Assembly: GCF_026151205.1 (NCBI RefSeq)
Contig: NC_087080.1
Span: 8,645,720-8,709,719 of the forward strand
Direction of reading: 5' to 3'
From: Bolinopsis microptera
Lineage: Eukaryota > Ctenophora > Tentaculata > Lobata > Bolinopsidae
DNA length: 64,000 nt
The notes below the pieces were generated by a model. The model had not been told where the DNA came from. It saw only the letters and a list, made by a program, of their open reading frames with translations, and ran no database searches. The stretch's first letter is position 1. Every line of letters starts with the position of its first letter. A program made the translations under genes and the position numbers. Shown piece by piece: positions 24,976 to 35,331 of the stretch.

Positions 24976-25730
24976 TTCATGGTATGGTCTTATATATGAT
25001 TTTGGTCTATTGGAACGAGTTTTAAGTGAAATATATCCTCCAGAGATGATTATGAATAAAAATAATACTTCAGTTCGTGAAACTGACTTTTTAGATATTA
25101 GTCTTAATATCACTATCAATATTTATAAGGGAAAATTTTTTTAAAAACTTTACGACAAGAGGAACGATTATAATTTTGATGTCATTAATTATCCCTATTA
25201 GATGGGAATAATCCCAAAGGCCAGTATTATGGTAAATTTATTAGTCAGTTAGTTCGTTTAGCTCGTATTAATAGTTCTTATAACAGTTTTATTTTGGATT
25301 GTAAAAATTTAGTTCGTAAACTTGCACGACAAAGTTTTAATATTGCTGCACCTTGCGCAAACGGTTTGAAATCTTTGTCGACAAGTATTTTAACATTTGG
25401 GGAAAATTTGGGATTAATTTTACTTCGGAATATGTATTTTAGCATGACGTGTCATTCTTTTTTTTAGTTCAGTTCGTTTTCAATTTTTAATCTTAATTTT
25501 AATTTTCAGTACGTTTTACCTAACAAAATCATTTTTTACTTTTAGCTAGCAGAATGGTTTTCAGATTGCATTAATGAACTGTGCTATGAGCTGGTCCCAA
25601 GTCCAGACGCCATTTTATTCTTTGTAATTTTCAATAACCCTGTCTAGTCATTGACTACTGATTTATGAAATCACTAATCCTTTCGATTTCTGTGCCACTA
25701 ACTGCCTTGATTTCATCAGTCCCTATATTG
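24976..25730 (+). pseudogene. Retroelement RT-like fragment in the left arm
   Basis: Decayed plus-strand reading with YPPEMIMNKNNTSVRETDFL, then, after stops and frameshifts, a GQYYGKFISQLVRLARI-like stretch and a KFxxKYFNIWGKFG-like end. This pattern (FLDLxI..., YGVYxSQLIRFARI...) recalls the C-terminal part of invertebrate reverse-transcriptase proteins, from memory. It is missing from the right arm, where AAAGTATAATCTATAATATT runs straight on, so it is a separate insertion. Confidence 0.5.
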
Positions 25731-26299
25731 ATAGGTTCATGCGCAAATTTACCTAGTTTAGCCGTCATTAATTAGGTACAGACCACTAAAAATAGTTTGT
25801 GAACGCGTTCGCTAAAAGATTTTAACGTTCGCAACATAATGGTAAAGGAACGTTAATCAGATTTAAAATATCAACACGTCGACACGCCATCGTTTCCCGC
25901 AATTTTACATGTTCTAGATGAGTTAGGAGAGTTTTAGCGCGCATGCATGCACGTTTCACTTTTCAGGCCCTAAAACTCCGCTATATAGTGTTTCTGGATA
26001 GAAGTCGACTATTTATGCTCAATTCTCGAGCCGATAATAGTCTTGCTTAGATTTTCAGACAATAGTCTTAAGATTCCAGTTGGTTTCATTGGTGTAATTT
26101 ATTACAAATATTATCTGTTCGCCTTAAAGTTAGCAAATTTTGCTTTTCGCAATTGAAACTATAAAAGCGATATGATTAGTCTTGCCAACAAAAGGTGGCT
26201 CGAGCTCCATTCCCCCCTACATTCAGTAGGGTTTTGTGTTCACCCGGCTTATATATCAGGGATTTGATCAACACACGAATCAGGATGTCTGGAAGGAGT

Positions 26300-26718
26300 T
26301 TCGGCAGTATCGAGATAGCCCGACCACTGTCCGCGGACAACTGTCCACGAACACCCGTCTACCAGATCATTACTGCATAATGACAGTATCCCCTGAATCA
26401 AGCAGGGTTCACATCATCCCCTGAATCAAGCAGGGTTCACATCATCCCCTGAATCAAGCAGGGTTCACATCATCGCACGCGAATTTCAATCAGCGGTGGT
26501 GTCAAGGCTTATTAAACGATTAAGCAACCTTACGGGAGGCGGTGGGTCCATTAATTTCGTCCATTAGACAGAAGAGTACCATGTCAGGAATTGGAATAGC
26601 TGTTGTTGTTGTTGTTGATGATGGCAACTGATAATACTTCACCAAAAACGAACGAATTATATACCACATTTTAATCGTAATCATTTATTTCATTGAGCAA
26701 TCAAAATTATTCTACTAC
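26300..26718 (+). mobile_element. ~420-bp insertion with 13-bp target duplication
   Basis: TGGAAGGAGTTTC occurs on both sides (about 26,288 and 26,719) and only once at the matching place in the right arm, so this is a clean insertion of about 420 bp. It starts GGCAGTATCGAGATAGCCCG and contains three tandem copies of a 28-bp unit (CCCCTGAATCAAGCAGGGTT...). It has (GTT)n at about 26,600 and ends near AATCGTAATCATTTATTT. Its 5' and 3' ends have relatives at 4.1 kb and 3.7 kb. The 13-bp duplication suggests a non-autonomous retroposon. I see no convincing pol III boxes. Confidence 0.75.
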
Positions 26719-28420
26719 TTGGAAGGAGTTTCTAGATGTCATGGACACGTGGTGTGACGGCGCAACAAAGAAGAAGATACTTTAATTTCGCAGTACACGT
26801 TCTACCGAGAGAAAAGAGGCTTATTCTCTACTGACGCTGCCTCAAGTTTTAGCCAAGATTCTGACGGTCCAGTCTCTTGGTGGAGCAACTTCGGTTGAGA
26901 GGTACCCGAACTACAGAGTTTTCCAATGAAAGCGCTGTCGCAATCGACATCAGCCTCACCCTGTGAGACGAATTGGAGCTTGTACGACTGGGTGATAAAC
27001 AAAAAAAGAAACCGCCTCACAGTTAACAAGCAGCGAGACCTTATTAATATTATTATTTATGTTATTATATTTATGTTATTATATTTATGTTAACACAAGT
27101 TTGCGTCTTATGAAAAATTCACGAATTAAGGAGCAATAATTTTATTATTATTTGCTTATTGCTATACTAGTGACTTATTTTTATTCATTATTGTTTATTT
27201 ACTGTCTAATTCCGACAACATAGTTTTATCTCATTGTATCCATTTAAAGTTAAAAACGGACATTAAAATGAACGCTCGGAGCCCGGAGGCATTCAAACGT
27301 TTACGTACGGGCGTTGACTTGAACGTAAATGGGCAGACTATTTAACTTTAAGGTTAAACGGATATTAATATATGTACGCTATGCCCTAGCTGGGGCCTCT
27401 TCTCAGACTCTCGAGCGTTCAATTTGAATTGGTGTCGATTCAAAATTAAAGTTAATTAAAGTTCAATAAGATAAACTTATCATTGCTGGTTTGATTTTGG
27501 AACCTTCTCTAGACCTAGTAATTTTGGATTCGTAAGTTATGTGCGAGAATAGCTTCCCAGTCCCACGTCAAAGTGATTTATAGATTATCCTTATTTTTAA
27601 GGGAATCGTTAGGTATTCGTATACTTATAGTATAGTTTTATTATTACACGTACGTGACCAATATTATTCCCCGCGCGATGTTATTACAAATTAGATTCTC
27701 TTTCACTTTGATCAGTTTCTTTCAAAAACAGATTCGCGCGTCAAATATATTTAGTTTGCGCGCTTTTGCTACTCCCAAAAGTAGGTACGTCAAAATGCAA
27801 TTCTGTGAATTGCATTATTATAAATTTATAGTCATAGGTAATAGGCTCCATGTCATTGTCCACAGGACTGGTCACCGTTAACCTTGTTTAACTTAAACTG
27901 GTTGGAAAACGCGGATGTGTTATGAAAAATAATGTTTATCGCTTTGCCATTCGGCCGGTAGAATTAGATCAGAAAATCATGCGGATACCGATAAGACGAT
28001 AAAACAGTTATCGAATTTTATACCTTTACCTAAGGCTAATGGTGATGCAACGCTAATGGAATACCTTGATCAGAAAGAAGTAAGAACTTTTGCTTTTGGC
28101 AAATCTAACAACCACGGAAATTTTCAGCGACATCAACGCTAAAATCGGAAACGATTTTCACTTCAAGATCTACTTAGAGAAAGTAATGACATGTCGGTGG
28201 GGATCGCGACGTGATACAAGTAGTATAGTATGGTATCTACCTTAAGTTATATGGAACTGCTGAAGGTAATTCTTTAGAAGGCTTACATCTCGATCCCGGG
28301 GTGCGGATAGAAGAAAAACATTATTTATAGTCTTGGACACTTATAACTAGCTGATAGCACAGACTACGTTTTTGTTAGGAAGAATTAGGGTCCGCAAAAG
28401 ATGACAGTCAGGATAAGTTC

Positions 28421-29749
28421 TATGTCTGTCATGTACAATATATTATTATAGGAGAAACACTATTGTATAGAGAATATGCTATAGAAAGATATCATGTACA
28501 TAAAGGTAAGTATACTTATTGGTAGAATTGTGGAACACAACAAGAAAATTGAGAATAATCTTGTGCGAGGGTAGGGACCCAGATGGCGTTTCTAACCCAA
28601 ATAAACTTTAAGGAGACTTCTCATCAGTAGCCGCACCTCCTTAATCGGTTTCTGAACTGGAATTATATGGGCTTCCAGACGGCCAGACCGAGTATTACCA
28701 TCCCATCCTTCTAGAGTTCATCACAAGTAGCACCCACCTTGAAGATCTTTGACACCCAGACACACCCCATTGGCGAACAAACTTTGGATATAATCTTACA
28801 TGCTCCCGAAGGAATCCCTGGTTTATGGTCTTTCTCCTCGTCACCAGCACTTTCGCTAGAGTCACCAGCCCTTTCACTGGAGTCATCAGCCCAATCATTG
28901 AAGTGTACAGAAGTACAGTTGTGTGTTAGATCAATTTCTTGGTCTAACATTTAATACTAATTCGTGCGTAAAATCAAATTCGCACGTGTGCACTCAATGC
29001 AGTTCTGGTCACGTACCGGTAACTTTAGTCTTTAACTTAAACTGTTTGGAAAACAGATGTGTACATGAAATATATTAATGTTTATCAGCCGGTAAAGTAT
29101 TTGGAGGGAAAAATCTCACATACACCAGACGAAAAATTTGAATGATTGGAGTTACTTTTACTTATCATGTCTAAATATTAATAAGGTTTACTGGCTCAGT
29201 TTTTGAATGTATGGGAATGAAAATAATTTCACTCGAATTTCGACAGATCTTATACTAACTTGACTGTACTTGTAGCAAACCGCATGACGTTTATTGATCA
29301 TCAACTTTCAATAGTTCAAAGGTATTTTCATCCATAATTAATGATGACACATATATCTGTTAATGCTCGATAGGTACTTCATTCCGTGTACTATACAGTG
29401 TAGGTACCTACACAATTACGTAGAGATGCTGTACTGATAGACATTGCGGATGCTGACCATTATACGATAATGAGACTAACATATTTTTTCATTAAATACC
29501 TAAATTATTAGCATTTAAAATATTTTCTGCTGACACGTGCATGCACGCGCGCTAAAACTCTTCTAACTCATCTAGAACAAGTAAAATTGCGGGAAACGAT
29601 GGCGTGTCGACGTGTTAATATTTCAAATCTGATTAACGTTCCTTTACCTTATGTTCCGAACGTTAAATCTTTTAGCGAACGCGTTCACAAATTATTTTTA
29701 GTGAACGTTCCGTACGTTCACTACAACTAAGCCGGGTGTCTATCAAAGT
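28421..29749. other. Central spacer of the foldback
   Basis: Single-copy loop between the long arms. A minus-strand open frame at 28,711-28,950 has an acidic Ser/Glu/Asp repeat (WADDSSERAGDSSESAGDEE) followed by GIPSGACKIISKVCSPMGCV. It looks like a remnant of a real protein and continues in broken form to about 28,570, but I do not recognise the family. Positions 29,250-29,330 are an inverted relative of 33,215-33,295 near the right end. Positions 29,540-29,722 are an inverted relative of 25,786-25,990. Confidence 0.45.
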
Positions 29750-32700
29750 AAATACTCATACTTTGACAATGACATCATATTTGCGGACCCTATAAATAAT
29801 GTTTTTCTTCTATCCGCACCCCGGGATCGAGATGTAAGCCTTCTAACGAATTACCTTCAGCAGTTCGGTTCACGTACTGTAGTGCGACACGTACTCTAGT
29901 GCGACATGTACCCTAGTGCGAAACCTCCAAGATCGACACTGTCGCAGTAGAGTACGCTACCTGGATCGTAGTGCGACACGTACCCTAGTGGATCACTTCG
30001 AAACACGTGATGTGAACCGACGAATCGTATTCGCAAGATCAATTCGAAATAAGTGACGTGAACCGACCCGACGAATCACTTAATGGTCCATAAAAAGGAT
30101 AGGATGTGACCTGAGCTTGGAAATAAGTCAGGATATTTTGTCGCAGTAGAGTACGCTACCTGGATGGTAGTGTGACACGTACCCTAGTGCGACAGAGGGT
30201 GTTTTTGTCGGACTTCGCACTAGAGTACGTGTCGCATTACAGTACGTGTCGCACTACAGTAAGATTACCCTTTCTCTAAGTAGATCTTGAAGTGAAAATC
30301 GTTTCCGATTTTACTTTTAGCGTTGATGTCGCTGAAAATTTCCGTGGTTTTTAGATTTGCCAAAAGCAAAAGTTCTTACTTCTTTCTGATCAAGGTATTC
30401 CATTAGCGTTGCATCACCATTAGCCTTAGGTAAAGGTATAAAATTCGATAACTGTTTTATCGTCTTATCGGTATCCGCATGATTTTCTGATCTAATTCTA
30501 CCGGCCGAATGGCAAAGCGATAAACATTATTTTTCATAACACATCCGCGTTTTCCAACCAGTTTAAGTTAAACAAGGTTAACGGTGACCAGTCCTGTGGA
30601 CAATGACATGGAGCCTATTACCTATGACTATAAATTTATAATAATGCAATTCACAGAATTGCATTTTGACGTACCTACTTTTGGGAGTAGCAAAAGCGCG
30701 CAAACTAAATATATTTGACGCGCGAATCTGTTTTTGAAAGAAACTGATCAAAGTGAAAGAGAATCTAATTTGTAATAACATCGCGCGGGGAATAATATTG
30801 GTCACGTACGTGTAATAATAAAACTATACTATAAGTATACGAATACCTAACGATTCCCTTAAAAATAAGGATAATCTATAAATCACTTTGACGTGGGACT
30901 GGGAAGCTATTCTCGCACATAACTTACGAATCCAAAATTACTAGGTCTAGAGAAGGTTCCAAAATCAAACCAGCAATGATAAGTTTATCTTATTGAACTT
31001 TAATTAACTTTAATTTTGAATCGACACCAATTCAAATTGAACGCTCGAGAGTCTGAGAAGAGGCCCCAGCTAGGGCATAGCGTACATATATTAATATCCG
31101 TTTAACCTTAAAGTTAAATAGTCTGCCCATTTACGTTCAAGTCAACGCCCGTACGTAAACGTTTGAATGCCTCCGGGCTCCGAGCGTTCATTTTAATGTC
31201 CGTTTTTAACTTTAAATGGATACAATGAGATAAAACTATGTTGTCGGAATTAGACAGTAAATAAACAATAATGAATAAAAATAAGTCACTAGTATAGCAA
31301 TAAGCAAATAATAATAAAATTATTGCTCCTTAATTCGTGAATTTTTCATAAGACGCAAACTTGTGTTAACATAAATATAATAACATAAATATAATAACAT
31401 AAATAATAATATTAATAAGGTCTCGCTGCTTGTTAACTGTGAGGCGGTTTCTTTTTTTGTTTATCACCCAGTCGTACAAGCTCCAATTCGTCTCACAGGG
31501 TGAGGCTGATGTCGATTGCGACAGCGCTTTCATTGGAAAACTCTGTAGTTCGGGTACCTCTCAACCGAAGTTGCTCCACCAAGAGACTGGACCGTCAGAA
31601 TCTTGGCTAAAACTTGAGGCAGCGTCAGTAGAGAATAAGCCTCTTTTCTCTCGGTAGAACGTGTACTGCGAAATTAAAGTATCTTCTTCTTTGTTGCGCC
31701 GTCACACCACGTGTCCATGACATCTAGAAACTCCTTCCAGACATCCTGATTCGTGTGTTTATCATATCCCTGATATATAAGCCGGGTGAACACAAAACCC
31801 TACTGAATGTAGGGGGGAATGGAGCTCGAGCCACCTTTTGTTGGCAAGACTAATCATATCGCTTTTATAGTTTCAATTGCGAAAAGCAAAATTTGCTAAC
31901 TTTAAGGTGAACAGATAATATTTGTAATAAATTACACCGATGAAACCAACAGGAATCTTAAGACTATTGTCTGAAAATCTAAGCAAGACTATTATCGGCT
32001 CGAGAATTGAGCATAAATAGTCGACTTCTATCCAGAAACCTAGGAGAATCAGGGGACATCCTGTTGTCAATTTATGGGAGGTCGACTTTACTGCTTTGAT
32101 CACAGACGTCCGATACAGCAGCGGAAGCGCAAGATCTGCTGATGAGCAATTCCGTCGGTCTGTACCTAATCAATGACGGCTAAACTAGGTAAATTTGCGC
32201 ATGAACCTTTCAATATTATAGATTATACTTTTCCGAGCCACCGAATTGAGCCTGTATTGTTCTATGGCTGAGACCCATTGGATATCGGTTAGTAGCTGTC
32301 TGAAAACTATAAGCGTATTAATGGCTGTTACAGTAGGCCCTCAACAGTTGAATACCATCCCCAAGCCAACAGTGATGATTAGTCGAAGCATAATGAAACT
32401 AGCCAAGTATTTAGCGAGACACAATGATGAACTGGCCGATCAAGCACTTTTTGGGATTCCCAGCATAAAATAACAACACCTGTTTCCAAACAGTTAAAGT
32501 TAAAGATTATAAACTTACCGTTGCCTAATTCTGAGAACATGGAACGCACACGTGCCAATATGATTTTACGCGCGAATTACCCAGAATTAACTGAAAGTGA
32601 ATACTGAAAGAGAATCTTATCGCGTAGCGCGGGGAATAATTTTGGTCACGTACATCATTTTGTGTTCCCTTTTAAATACAATTACCAGTGCAGAGAGTAG

Positions 32701-33130
32701 TTTCAGAAACGCAAATTCAACTTGCAAAGATTAATTTACCTGGGTAACCTCGCTCAGGCTTTTGCATTTATTAAGTTAAACACATTGATTTAACATTGAA
32801 CATATTATGGCGATTAAAAATATGCCTATAGCAGATAGGGCGGAATGACAGGTTCAGCAACGCCCAGGAATTACAAGCAGCCAATTCTGCTACTGCTAGT
32901 GCTATCAGTATCACGGAGAATCGAAGCAAATATTATAGTGGTACCGTGGCATGTCCATTCTGGGTCAGCGTTGTATATACTTATATATGTTGCATGGATA
33001 AGTCCCTGCTTGCTGTTGGCGTTGCTGCGGCGAGGCTGGCTGGAATAATTGTCGGAGAACTCTTTGGCTTCGTTCTCTCTTCACTTCTTTCTCCGCACAA
33101 AACTGTTCAATCCGTGGGAGGCCCTGTTAT
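29750..33130. repeat. Right long inverted arm
   Basis: Reverse-complement partner of 23,235-28,420. It is shorter because it lacks the left-arm retroelement insertions, but it holds a private TIR element at 29,876-30,261 and a unique segment at about 32,041-32,155. Identity in uninterrupted parts is very high: two 75-codon frames are identical in both arms. Confidence 0.9.
29876..30261. mobile_element. 386-bp MITE in the right arm
   Basis: The left end TACTGTAGTGCGACACGTAC is the reverse complement of the right end GTACGTGTCGCACTACAGTA. Related GTGCGACACGTACCCTAGTG motifs recur inside, and a block containing CGCAGTAGAGTACGCTACCT occurs twice (about 29,943 and 30,140). It is absent from the left arm. 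No coding capacity. Confidence 0.7.
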
Positions 33131-33644
33131 TCAAATAAAGTTCTGAACCCTCAATCAAGCGTTTAGTTCTAAAACTTTGGTAATGGAAATTGTAGTTTTG
33201 AGCTTTTCTCATAACTATCGTCCTATCGAACTGATGATCAATAAACATCACGCGGTTTGCTACAATCAAGCTAGTATAAGGAGTCGTTTACATATCAGCA
33301 GAGGGGTCTTCCAAATTGCAAATGATTACGATTGACCATATAATATTGTAATTTTGGCACAATAGCACAATACTAATAGCGATACCCGGATTTAACATTT
33401 AAACAATTTGTAATCGTATTGCCATGCAGTGTTTGTGTAACTGTAGTACTAGTTGGTAATCGCTTTTCTTGTCAAAAAGTTAATATTTGTTTCCTTCGAT
33501 AGTAAATTATTTTGTCCCAAATTCATATATTTTCTAATAATACAAAAAATTGTTTTTAGACCAATTATACAATGTCAATATGCAATAAGTCATGTGGCAT
33601 GTAAGGCGCCAAAGACAAATTGCTAAAAGGCTCGGCGCAACTGC
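33131..33644. other. Right subterminal region of the foldback
   Basis: No gene supported. Its first part (33,215-33,295) is an inverted relative of the central spacer (29,250-29,330). The rest is AT-rich and has no partner at the left end. Confidence 0.45.
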
Positions 33645-33920
33645 AGAAAACTGCCACTAACTGCCACAAACTGCCACTAACTGCTACAAACTGCCACTAA
33701 CTGCTACAAACTGCCACTAACTGCTGCAAACTGCGCGCGCAGTGCGTGGGCGCGATTGTAGCAGTTAGTGGCAGTTAGTGGCAGTTAGTGGCAGTTTGTA
33801 GCAGTTAGTGGCAGTTTGTAACAGTTAGTGGCAGTTTGTGGCAGTTAGTGGCAGTTTGTGGCAGTTAGTGGCAGTTTGTAGCAGTTAGTGACAGTTTCTT
33901 TGCACTTTGCTCCTCCTGTG
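33645..33920. repeat. Right terminal hairpin array
   Basis: Mirror of the left terminal array: CTGCCACTAACTGCYACAAA units, then a GC-rich pivot (GCGCGCGCAGTGCGTGGGCG, about 33,733), then GCAGTTAGTGGCAGTTTGTR units. It ends in the element terminus. It is itself a near-perfect palindrome able to form a long hairpin. Confidence 0.92.
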
Positions 33921-33928
33921 CCCTGAGA

Positions 33929-34276
33929 TCATTTCGTCCTCAAAGCTCGTCTTCTGGGGGATAGATTGAAGGAAACATCTTGCAGTTTAAAATGCCAGGC
34001 TGATGATCTTCCTCTGATTCCCCTCAGTGTTGCTCTAACCAGAGCCCTCTCGCTTGCAGTAGCGCGCGACCGCCGAAGGCGGCAAAGTATATATTCTACT
34101 TGTGAAACAAGCGCGTCACGCAGTACGCGTATACACATGGCTATGTGAACTAGTGTACTGAGTGTACTTCTTAACAGATCAAATCTGAATTGTGTTCTGA
34201 TATGATTGTTGACTTGGCTCTTGGCTTCTTTTCTGTGGTCACCTATCATCTCAGAGACACGATCTACAATCCACAC
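33929..34276 (-). pseudogene. Retroelement fragment (family R) split by the foldback
   Basis: Minus-strand frame with DRVSEMIGDHRKEAKSQVNN and IRTQFRFDLLRSTL, then a diverged end. It is followed, in its own direction, by the 3' sequence that is cut by the 12.1-kb element and resumes at 21,790. It is therefore the 5' side of the retroelement copy that served as the foldback's target; its 3' side is 21,660-21,790. Confidence 0.6.
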
Positions 34277-34688
34277 GATTATATTAAGAAAAAATTTTAA
34301 AAATTAATATAAGTTAAATTTATGATTTCACATCATCACATGTTTCTAAAAATATTCTCATACTGTAAATGAGAAAATGTAAAAATAGTTCCCCACCAAT
34401 ATTAATAATTTATCAAATTGCAAATGCAATTGTTGGTATTAGAGGACTTCGCCGCTTCGACACGCCGCGCAAACTAGCATTCTTGCTTCTTGTATCACAT
34501 CGTGACCCCCACGGCCGTTTCACTATGGTTTTGTTAGACGAGTATCGCCCTGACGATACAGGGGAGCCGCGCACTCGTGCGCGGCGGGTCATACAACGTA
34601 TGACAACTTGCTTCGCATCGAGATTTGTTTTAACCAGAGCTGGCCCTTAACGGGTGATACTCGTAAAACATTTGTTTTAAATATTAGG
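34277..34688. other. Non-coding region, low-copy repeat
   Basis: A 93-codon open frame at 34,369-34,650(+) has no recognisable domain. The segment TCACATCGTGACCCCCACGG to GCGCGGCGGGTC is related to 61,745-61,835, so it is probably repeat-derived. Confidence 0.35.
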
Positions 34689-35331
34689 ACCGTCGACGAG
34701 TCCAACTCGGCGCGCGTCCTGGTAGGTTATAAACTACAAGTATTGATCTAAGAGTTTAAAATATATGTGTTTCGGTGACTGAATCCGCGTCGATGGGCCG
34801 GCAAATATTTGTTGTCGAGTAGTGTTAAATACTCATATTAACATGATTATTGATTTAATTTAGGAATTGTATATGAATATCTTTGACCAAGTTTAATCGT
34901 CAATGAGAATGCACCCCAGCACTAGGCGCGCGCGGCGGCTTTGATGTTAGCGGCTACAAGCTAGGCAGCTGCAAAAAATGCCGCGCGCATTCAGCGTACG
35001 GCTTTTCGTTTTTGATTTTACAAATGACAAAGCAACTTTTAATGATTATTAATGGATTTATCGGATATTTATAATTCAATATGTATTGATTCTTTTGTGT
35101 TCTGTGGAAAATAAAAATTGTATTTTACTTAAAAATTGTATTTTACTTTGTAGTTGGGGCAAACAAAACAGAATTAAGTAAATGCAGAGGAAAGAACTGA
35201 CCCGAAGAAATTTAGACGGGTATCATTTGTTGTTCATTGTTAATGAACTAGCCCGGCGCGCGCGCTACTTCGTAGTACTTGTCTCGGGCAAGTGCTACCA
35301 AAACGCGCGCCGAGTTGGACTCGTCGACGGT
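34689..35331. mobile_element. ~640-bp MITE with 28-bp terminal inverted repeats
   Basis: ACCGTCGACGAGTCCAACTC plus GGCGCGCG at the left end is exactly inverted at 35,304-35,331. There is no open frame of note inside. The target duplication is unclear. The ends are strongly GC-rich compared with the AT-rich interior. Confidence 0.8.

Larger units (their letters stand above)
23235..28420. repeat. Left long inverted arm
   Basis: Reverse-complement partner of 29,750-33,130. Three open frames of 75-77 codons occur in both arms: 24,719-24,952(-) with 32,246-32,473(+); 26,802-27,029(-) with 31,430-31,657(+); and 27,654-27,881(+) with 30,578-30,805(-). The last two pairs are identical in protein sequence. 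None has a recognisable domain. Another open stretch at about 27,960-28,142(+) (with FIPLPKANGDATLMEYLDQK) is protein-like. Relative to the right arm, this arm carries extra insertions at 23.35-24.17, 24.98-25.73, 25.79-25.99 and 26.30-26.72 kb. Confidence 0.9.
21791..33920. mobile_element. 12.1-kb foldback transposon-like element
   Basis: The left end reads CACAGGAGGAGCTAAGTGCA; the right end is its reverse complement (GCTCCTCCTGTG ending at 33,920), with one mismatch in the first 40 bp. CCCT flanks both sides (21,787-21,790 and 33,921-33,924). Joining the flanks gives GGGAGTCCCCC...CCCTGAGATCATTTCGTCC, closely matching the uninterrupted relative at about 19,419-19,450, so the insertion is supported by an empty site in the same window. 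Each end has a palindromic tandem-repeat array. Inside, a long inverted repeat (about 23.23-28.42 kb versus 29.75-33.13 kb) surrounds a spacer of about 1.3 kb. No transposase is visible. The CAC/GTG termini, subterminal repeats and 4-bp duplication could suit the CACTA/Chapaev group, but that assignment is an inference. Confidence 0.8.

Noticed and set aside
26400-26470. tRNA-derived SINE B box (GGTTCACATCATC)
   Set aside because: Does not fit GGTTCRANNCC and no A box at proper distance.
32112-32150. Hammerhead ribozyme core (CTGATGAG near 32,128)
   Set aside because: No paired GAAA core strand or closing helices nearby.
21791-33920. LTR retrotransposon
   Set aside because: The ends are inverted, not direct, and there are no gag-pol or primer-binding sites.
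21791-33920. Palindrome as a pure assembly artefact
   Set aside because: Arms carry different insertions, each with its own empty site in the other arm, and the ends show a target duplication with an empty-site relative; an artefact would give identical arms. Long reads would still settle it.
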